Assembly: GCF_903944925.1 (NCBI RefSeq)
Contig: NZ_CAJATU010000158.1
Coordinates: 123,676-187,675 of the forward strand
Length of the DNA: 64,000 nucleotides
Direction: 5' to 3'
Source: an uncultured Rhodopila sp.
Lineage (GTDB): Bacteria; Pseudomonadota; Alphaproteobacteria; Acetobacterales; Acetobacteraceae
Shown: positions 57,034 to 64,000 of the stretch, in pieces
Layout of the letters: the number at the start of each line of letters is the position of its first letter
Numbering within the stretch: position 1 is the stretch's first letter
Position numbers and translations under genes: made by a program
Notes under the pieces: generated by a model
The model's input: the letters and a program-made list of their open reading frames with translations, nothing else
Told to the model about the DNA's origin: nothing
Database searches by the model: none

Positions 57034-57420
57034 ATGAGAGCATCCAGCCCGCTCACCACCATTGCGGCGCTGGCCGCCCTGTGCGCCAGCCCGGCCATCC
57101 AACCGACCGGACTGTCCTGCCATTGCCGGAGCCGCAGTACCCGCATAGCACCATATTCGATGCGCGCGATGCCACACCGCCGCCCCGGTTCGAGGTCAGG
57201 GCAGCGGACATTGCGCGAACGTGCTGATCGTGCTGCTTGCCGACATGGAATTCGCGCAATCGAGCGCCTCCGGCGGCCCGATCCACATGCCGACGGCGGA
57301 CGCCCTGGCGGATGACGGGCTGCGCTACAACGAATTCCACACCACGGCGCTCTGCTCGCCAACCCGCTCGGCCCTGCTGACGGGGCGCAACCATCATGTC
57401 GTGCAGTCCGAACCGACCAA
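57034..57420 (+). pseudogene. N-terminal fragment of a sulfatase (arylsulfatase family)
   Basis: A signal-peptide start MRASSPLTTIAALAALCASP, then two frameshifts: [20 protein letters not shown] is in a second frame and [20 protein letters not shown] in a third. The last part holds [12 protein letters not shown], the CxPxR site where Cys becomes formylglycine, and [11 protein letters not shown]. Only about the first quarter of a sulfatase is left. From residue NHH on, the open frame passes into a different protein family. Confidence 0.82.
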
Positions 57421-58114
57421 TGAGGTTGACGCCGCGACGCTCGGTTTCTGGGCGTCCATCGGCATCCTGAAGGGCAAGCCATTCGCGCCGGACGCGCGGA
57501 TGAAGAAAATCCTGACCGAGGCGGCTGAAGTCGGCGACGCCACGGCGCGGGCGATCATGTATCGCTGGCCGACACCGGACGGATATTACTATCCAAACAG
57601 CGCATGGCGGCTTGGCTACGCCGGTGGCTACAAGTTCGAGGAGGACGGCGCGCGCCTGCTGAATGCCTACTCAGGCTTCTTCGTCTACGCAACAGGCGTG
57701 ACGCCCGCCATGGTCAGCCGCGTCGTTGGCGAAGGCTCGAACTACATGGCCGCCGTCGTCGATGCCAAAGGGGATCCATTGGATGGCGGAAAGACCTACA
57801 GGCCGCACCCGCCGCCGAACATCCCGGTCAAGAATTTCTGGTCAGTGATCCTCTACAGCAATCAGACCCGCTCGATGATACAAACCGACCAGCGCTTCCC
57901 CAGTGTCGGCGGCCAGACGAAGGGACTGAGGACCAACGACAACGGGTCGGTCGATCTGTATTTCGGTCCAGTGGCACCTGCTGGCGGCGAGCAGGCGAAC
58001 TGGTTGCAGACCGTGCCGGGAGAGGGCTGGAATACCCTGCTCCGGCTCTATGGCCCGCTACAGCCGTGGTTCGACAAGACCTGGCGGCCAGGGGAGTTCG
58101 AACCTCAACCATGA
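57421..58114 (+). pseudogene. C-terminal fragment of a DUF1254/DUF1214 protein, fused in frame to the sulfatase fragment
   Basis: About 230 residues: [86 protein letters not shown] are the usual DUF1214 blocks. The N-terminal DUF1254 half is missing and no separate start codon with a ribosome site is evident. The whole open frame, 57221-58114, is a 297-residue chimera. It could be translated, but neither half is complete. Confidence 0.85.
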
Positions 58115-58119
58115 AATAA

Positions 58120-58153
58120 GGCGGCGAGGCGGTTTGACACCGCCTGAGCCGCC
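58120..58153 (+). terminator. Two-part GC hairpin after the DUF1214 fragment
   Basis: GGCGGC-ga-GGCGGT, loop TTGAC, ACCGCC-tga-GCCGCC, 6 bp beyond the stop. It lacks a T-run, so it is a hairpin that could slow polymerase or protect the mRNA end. Confidence 0.45.
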
Positions 58154-58246
58154 GCGGCGTTGCGATGATTCAATGCGAATCGACAACATCGTGCCAGTCT
58201 GAACGTGGTGGCCGTTCGTGGTCGCCGCTTCGGAGGTTACCAGCCA

Positions 58247-58357
58247 ATGACTACTCATCTCGCCCGGCGCAGCGTGCTGTCCAGAACGTTCGTTTTCGGT
58301 CAGCAGGGCCTTATGGCGGGATTGGGCATCGAAGGGTCCAAGATTACGAGGATCTGA
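58247..58357 (+). pseudogene. Tiny open frame resembling the two ends of a SYLF/YSC84-type protein
   Basis: 36 residues with CGGAGG 9 bases before the ATG: THLARRSVLSRTFVFGQQGL then MAGLGIEGSKITRI. ARRSVL looks like the start of a Tat signal, and FGQQGLMAGLGIEGSKITRI looks like the closing residues of SYLF lipid-binding proteins. This may be a gene reduced to its ends by an internal deletion. The resemblance is short and could be chance. It is the only candidate gene between 58115 and 58415. Confidence 0.3.
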
Positions 58358-58364
58358 CAGAGCC

Positions 58365-58398
58365 GCGATCCGGCCCCGGTCACCCGAGGCCGGATCGC
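58365..58398. terminator. Hairpin after katG
   Basis: GCGATCCGGCC (58365-58375), 12-base loop, GGCCGGATCGC (58388-58398), a perfect 11-bp stem, 17 bp beyond the katG stop. No T-run follows on either strand. Probably ends or stabilises the katG transcript. Confidence 0.5.
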
Positions 58399-58415
58399 GC
58401 CCACTTCCTGTCCGA

Positions 58416-60626
<2,211 letters not shown>

Positions 60627-60660
60627 TTACGACGATACCCGGACGGTAGCACTTCGGTAT

Positions 60661-60682
60661 CTATCGGCCTAATCTTGGATAG
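60661..60682. promoter_or_regulatory. Dyad upstream of katG
   Basis: CTATC, 12 bases, GATAG, centred about 70 bp upstream of the katG ATG. The half-sites recall the ATAG/CTAT words of OxyR sites, but their order is opposite to the consensus, so this is a weak operator candidate. Confidence 0.2.
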
Positions 60683-60783
60683 TCAGAATAAGCCCACACT
60701 CCGAACGAACCTTGACGCCGGACATCGAAGATAAACCTAATAGACGGGACCCGGCGATCGGCGTCAAGCCGACAGGCCGCCGC

Positions 60784-61230
60784 CTAACGGCTGGTGCGCG
60801 CCGCCTCCGACTGATCGTAGCGATCACCCTGAACCGTGATCATCGCGGCGGCGGCATCGATGCTCCGCACATCCTCAGCCGTCAGCTCGATATCGGCCGC
60901 GGCGATGTTCTCTTCCAGCCGATGAAGCCTGGTAGTGCCGGGGATGGGCACGATCCAGGGTTTGCGCGCCAGCAGCCAGGCCGAAGCGACATGCGCCGGC
61001 GTGGCGTGCTTCCGGCCGCCGTTATCTTGCAGCAGATCGACAACGGACCGGTTGGCCTTGCGGCCTTCGGGCGTGAAACGCGGCAGGCTGGCGCGGTTGT
61101 CGTTGCCGCCGAACGGAGTCGTCTCGTCCATCGTCCCGGTCAGGAAGCCGCGCCCCAACGGGCTGTCTCGGCGCCAGCCTTACCTTGCCTTGCGCGATCA
61201 GGTCCCTGACGGTGCCGGCGACCTCCTCGA
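60784..61230 (-). pseudogene. Aldo/keto reductase remnant
   Basis: The end of an AKR is readable: LGRGFLTGTMDETTPFGGND, ASLPRFTPEGRKANRSVVDL, ASAWLLARKPWIVPIPGTTR, RLEENIAAADIELTAEDV. Upstream, EEVAGTVRDLIAQGKVR is in another frame and belongs about 60 residues earlier in an intact enzyme. So the middle was deleted, with a frameshift at the join (about 61160), and the N-terminal half with the catalytic residues is gone. Confidence 0.8.
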
Positions 61231-61231
61231 G

Positions 61232-61490
61232 ACCTGGCGATCGATTCGGGTTGCACCGACATCGTCGCGGAGCGGTTCGACGCCGGGGTGAGCGTCGGCG
61301 AGTCGGTTGCCAGGGACACGAGTGCGGTGTGCATCGCGGCCCCGACCTGTGCATGGCAGTGGTCGGTGCGCCATCGTATTTCGCCGCACACCCGAAGTGC
61401 GCGCTCCGCACAACCTGGTGCAGCACCGGTGCATCGACCTGCGCCTGCCGACGGCCGGCGGCTTATATGCGTGGGAGCTGGAGAGACCGC
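61232..61490 (+). pseudogene. LysR-type regulator remnant (effector-binding domain)
   Basis: CTDIVAERFDAGVSVGESVA in one frame, then MAVVGAPSYFAAHPK in a second and RAPHNLVQHRCIDLRLPTAG, GLYAWELER in a third: consecutive pieces of a LysR effector domain. The HTH half is missing. The fragment stops at the end of gshA. Its start meets the start side of the AKR remnant, as expected for a divergent regulator-target pair that lost its shared middle. Confidence 0.75.
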
Positions 61491-61491
61491 T

Positions 61492-62871
61492 TCAGATCGC
61501 CGCTTCGGCAAATATCCGGCTGGCGTCCCCGCGCCACGGCCCGTGATACTGCGCCAGCCAATGTTCAGCCTGTGTCGGCCGACCTTCGGCGATCTCCTGC
61601 AACGGCGTCAGCAACACCTGCTCGTCATGGCCCGCCTGATCGACCAAGCCGCGCGCCCGCAGCCCGTCCTTGGCGATCGCCACGACGTCGCCGACAATAT
61701 CCCGCAGCGTGCCGCCGCGCCATGGCGCGGCCAGTCCCTGCCGGGGCACGGCGGCGCGGGCGGCAATCGCATCGTCCCAGTCCGCGCCGCGCAGCAGCGC
61801 CTCGGCCGAGGCCAGCGCCGCGTCGTCATACAGCAGCCCAACCCAAAGCGCCGATTGCGCCAGCATCATCTCGGCGCGGCCGGCATCGGCACCGCGCATT
61901 TCCAGGAAGCGCTTCAGCCGGACGTCGGTGAACGCCGTGGTGATGTGGTCCATGAAGTCGCCCAGGATCGCGGTCTCATTTGCCAAAGCCGGCACCCGTC
62001 CGGCCATGTAATCGGCAAACGACTGCCCGGCGACGTCGATATAGCCCCCGTTGCGGTAGACGAAATACATCGGCACGTTTTCGATCACCCACTCGGCGTA
62101 GCGCTCGAACCCGAACCCGTCCTCGAACATCACCTTCGGAATGCCCGCTCGCTGGTTGTCCGTATCCGTCCAGACATGCGCGCGGTACGAAAGGAAGCCG
62201 TTCGGCCTGCCTTCGGTGAACGGCGAGTTGGCGAACAGCGCCGTCGCCAGCGGCTGCAGCAGCAGTGACACGCGCAGCTTCCGCCGCATGTCCGCCTCCG
62301 ACGAGAAGTCCAGGTTGACCTGCACCGTGCAGGTGCGCGTCATCATATCCAGGCCGAGGCTGCCGACAGTCGGCATGTACCGCTTCATGATGGCGTAGCG
62401 GCCCTTCGGCATCCACGGCATCGCCGCCCGCGAAGCCAGCGGATGAAAGCCCAACGGCGCGAAGCCCATGTCGAGGCCGCGGCATACCGCCCGCACCTCA
62501 TCGAAATGCGTCTCCAGCTCCTGCTTTGTCTGGTGCAGGCTGACCAGCGGCCCACCGGACAGTTCCAACTGCCCGGCCGGCTCCAGCGACACCGACGCGT
62601 CGCCCTGCTTCACGCCGATGGGGTTGTCCCCGTCCAGTATCGGCTCCCCGTCGAACGCGGCGAGGCCGACCAGCAGGTCGCGAATACTCCCGGGCTGCCC
62701 ATCCGCAGCCTGGTAGGGAGGCGGCATGAGATCAGCCTGGCGGAAGCCGAACTTTTCATGTTCCGTGCCGATGCGGAATTCCGCAGCCGGCTTGCACCCG
62801 GTGGCCAGGTAGTCGGCCATCTGCCGGGTCGAGATCAGCGGGGTGTTATCGGCGTCTCCGGGGTTGGACAT
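61492..62871 (-). CDS. gshA: Glutamate--cysteine ligase (GCS2/plant type)
   Basis: First, ATP-dependent step of glutathione synthesis: glutamate + cysteine to gamma-glutamylcysteine. 459 residues. FRIGTEHEKFGF at the glutamate/ATP site, ASVSLEPAGQLELSGGPL, MPKGRYAIMKRYMPTVG, MMTRTCTVQVNLDFSSEADM and FFANSPF-like ALFANSPFTEG are hallmarks of the alphaproteobacterial and plant form, where redox control by a disulfide can occur. The start lies 78 bp after the rsmE stop, same strand; likely co-transcribed. Confidence 0.95.
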   Translation of the reverse strand: MSNPGDADNTPLISTRQMADYLATGCKPAAEFRIGTEHEKFGFRQADLMPPPYQAADGQPGSIRDLLVGLAAFDGEPILDGDNPIGVKQGDASVSLEPAGQLELSGGPLVSLHQTKQELETHFDEVRAVCRGLDMGFAPLGFHPLASRAAMPWMPKGRYAIMKRYMPTVGSLGLDMMTRTCTVQVNLDFSSEADMRRKLRVSLLLQPLATALFANSPFTEGRPNGFLSYRAHVWTDTDNQRAGIPKVMFEDGFGFERYAEWVIENVPMYFVYRNGGYIDVAGQSFADYMAGRVPALANETAILGDFMDHITTAFTDVRLKRFLEMRGADAGRAEMMLAQSALWVGLLYDDAALASAEALLRGADWDDAIAARAAVPRQGLAAPWRGGTLRDIVGDVVAIAKDGLRARGLVDQAGHDEQVLLTPLQEIAEGRPTQAEHWLAQYHGPWRGDASRIFAEAAI

Positions 62872-62949
62872 AGGATTCCCAAGGCAAATCGGTTGAACAC
62901 GCGGTTCGGCCGGCGGCCGGGTTGCCCGAGCGTATCGTTTGAGTGAGTA

Positions 62950-63648
62950 CTAGCCACAGCCGGGCGCCAGCAACAAGGCCAGACCGACAATGGATGCCGT
63001 CTCGGCGCGCAAAATCCGAGGCCCGAGCGAGACCGGACGGACGAAGGCATACCGTTCCAGCAGCGCGCAATCCCGAGGACCGACGCCGCCTTCCGGGCCA
63101 ACCAGCAGGGCCGCCGGGCCGCGAGCGGCACGCAACGGCGGCGCTACCGCCCGCTCCGTCGCCGCGAACAAAAGACGATCCGCGGGCCAGTCGGCCAGGG
63201 CTTCATGCAGCGGCCGGGCGGGATGCAGCAGCGGAACGGTCAGCCGTTCGCTCTGTTCCGCCGCCTCGATCGCGATGGCCTCCAGTCGCTGCGCGTTGAC
63301 GCGGGCGGCGTTGGTGCGTTCGGTGAAGACGGGCAGCAGAGCGGAGACGCCCAGTTCGGTCGCCTTCTGCACCACCAGGTCCGTCGTATCCCGCTTCAGC
63401 ACGGCAAACATCAACCACACATCGGCGTCGTCCGCCTGCGGCCTGACGAGGTTTTCAGCCGTGAACACGGCCTTGCCACGCCCCAATGCCGTGATCCGGG
63501 CCTCCCACTCGCCGTCGCGCCCGTTGAAAAGCCGCACCACGTCGCCAGCCGAACGGCGCATCACCGTGCCGAGGTAGTGGGCTTGGCCGGGGGTGGCGTC
63601 GATCGCCTGTTCGGCAGCCAGTGCCGCCTCGACATGAAGCCGGATCAT
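62950..63648 (-). CDS. rsmE: 16S rRNA (uracil(1498)-N(3))-methyltransferase RsmE
   Basis: SPOUT methyltransferase modifying U1498 in the decoding region. 232 residues from ATG 63648; the frame continues to 63720 but without family similarity. N-terminal PUA-like domain (HYLGTVMRRSAGDVVRLFNG), then the knot domain with DLVVQKATELGVSALLPVFT, EAAEQSERLTVP, LLVGPEGGVGPRDCALL and VSLGPRILRAETASI for SAM binding. Divergent from ubiA, 58 bp apart. Confidence 0.95.
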   Translation of the reverse strand: MIRLHVEAALAAEQAIDATPGQAHYLGTVMRRSAGDVVRLFNGRDGEWEARITALGRGKAVFTAENLVRPQADDADVWLMFAVLKRDTTDLVVQKATELGVSALLPVFTERTNAARVNAQRLEAIAIEAAEQSERLTVPLLHPARPLHEALADWPADRLLFAATERAVAPPLRAARGPAALLVGPEGGVGPRDCALLERYAFVRPVSLGPRILRAETASIVGLALLLAPGCG

Positions 63649-63706
63649 GGTTTTGAAAGATGGACGGTTGACGAGACCATGGTTTGGCGAACAAAACCTC
63701 CCTCGC

Positions 63707-64000
63707 ATGCATACCGACATCGTTGCCCACGGCTGGGTTGCCCGTCTGCCACGCGCCTGGCTGCCCTACCTGCTTCTCGCCCGGGTGGACAGGCCCATCG
63801 GCACCTGGCTGCTGTTTCTGCCCGGATTGTGGGGGATTCTGATCACCCGCGCGCCGCTGGCCGAGACGATCCGGCTGCTCGCGCTGTTCGGCATCGGCAG
63901 CCTGGCGATGCGCGCGGCGGGCTGCGTCATCAACGATTTGTGGGACCGCGATATCGACCGCATGGTGGAGCGCACCATCGGCCGCCCGTTGGCCTCGGGC
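63707..64000 (+). CDS. ubiA: 4-hydroxybenzoate polyprenyltransferase UbiA, 3' part outside window
   Basis: Membrane prenyltransferase that attaches the polyprenyl tail to 4-hydroxybenzoate in ubiquinone synthesis. 98 codons of about 300 are present from ATG 63707. LLARVDRPIGTWLLFLPGLW gives the first membrane helix, LLALFGIGSLAMRAAGCVIN the second, and NDLWDRDIDRMVERT (Asn76 onwards) is the first Asp-rich, Mg-diphosphate-binding motif, followed by RPLASG. Confidence 0.95.
   Translation, partial: MHTDIVAHGWVARLPRAWLPYLLLARVDRPIGTWLLFLPGLWGILITRAPLAETIRLLALFGIGSLAMRAAGCVINDLWDRDIDRMVERTIGRPLASG

Overview
The window is high-GC DNA from an alphaproteobacterium, probably Rhodospirillales and possibly Acetobacteraceae. 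That placement is inferred from gene content and not from any marker search: mnmG, a parA-parB pair, MmcB, a GCS2-type gshA, an rsmE/ubiA divergent pair, a fused malic enzyme-phosphotransacetylase, a bactofilin, and an EcfG-type stress promoter in front of a DUF883 gene. I saw no rRNA, tRNA or CRISPR array.

Layout. 1-7000: mnmG-mutS-glnD run leftwards with 7 and 13 bp gaps (glnD leaves the window). 7100-14650: maeB, bactofilin, EI24 membrane protein, gamma-glutamyltransferase-like enzyme, acyl-CoA dehydrogenase, sirtuin. 14740-17300: a truncated flavin monooxygenase, then parA-parB. 17400-31400: transport and CoA metabolism: a CaiB/BaiF CoA-transferase, an RND efflux pair, a branched-chain amino acid type ABC system with fused LivH-LivM and no LivF, and a complete CUT1-type sugar ABC system.

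32150-35560 holds a tight four-gene operon for coenzyme F420: an F420-dependent glucose-6-phosphate dehydrogenase homologue with every substrate phosphate ligand in place, then cofE, cofD and cofC. The first stage (FO synthase) is not in the window. A convergent 536-residue protein that I cannot assign (35567-37177) ends 7 bp from cofC, followed by a decayed methyltransferase and alaS. An EcfG-type promoter at 41035 precedes a DUF883 gene and a small membrane protein gene; an atypical acyl-CoA dehydrogenase, tag and mmcB follow.

44400-50990 is an accessory island of toxin-antitoxin and abortive-infection genes in all states of decay: two copies of a mazE/DUF4160/DUF2442 block (one broken, one carrying intact mazEF), a MNT-HEPN pair whose HEPN gene has an in-frame TGA, HigA and VapBC remnants, an Abi-like HEPN RNase behind a hairpin leader, a two-TM protein, and a PIN toxin with an HTH antitoxin lying between a damaged extra copy of the 3' end of an ABC-F gene and the intact gene.

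51000-64000 returns to metabolic genes (ABC-F ATPase, quinone oxidoreductase, aldo/keto reductase, lipoprotein hydrolase, katG, gshA, rsmE, start of ubiA), interrupted by two graveyards: a sulfatase fragment fused in frame to a DUF1214 fragment (57034-58114), and a collapsed divergent aldo/keto reductase-LysR pair (60784-61490). The picture is a stable chromosome backbone with one horizontally acquired cofactor operon and one eroding defence island.
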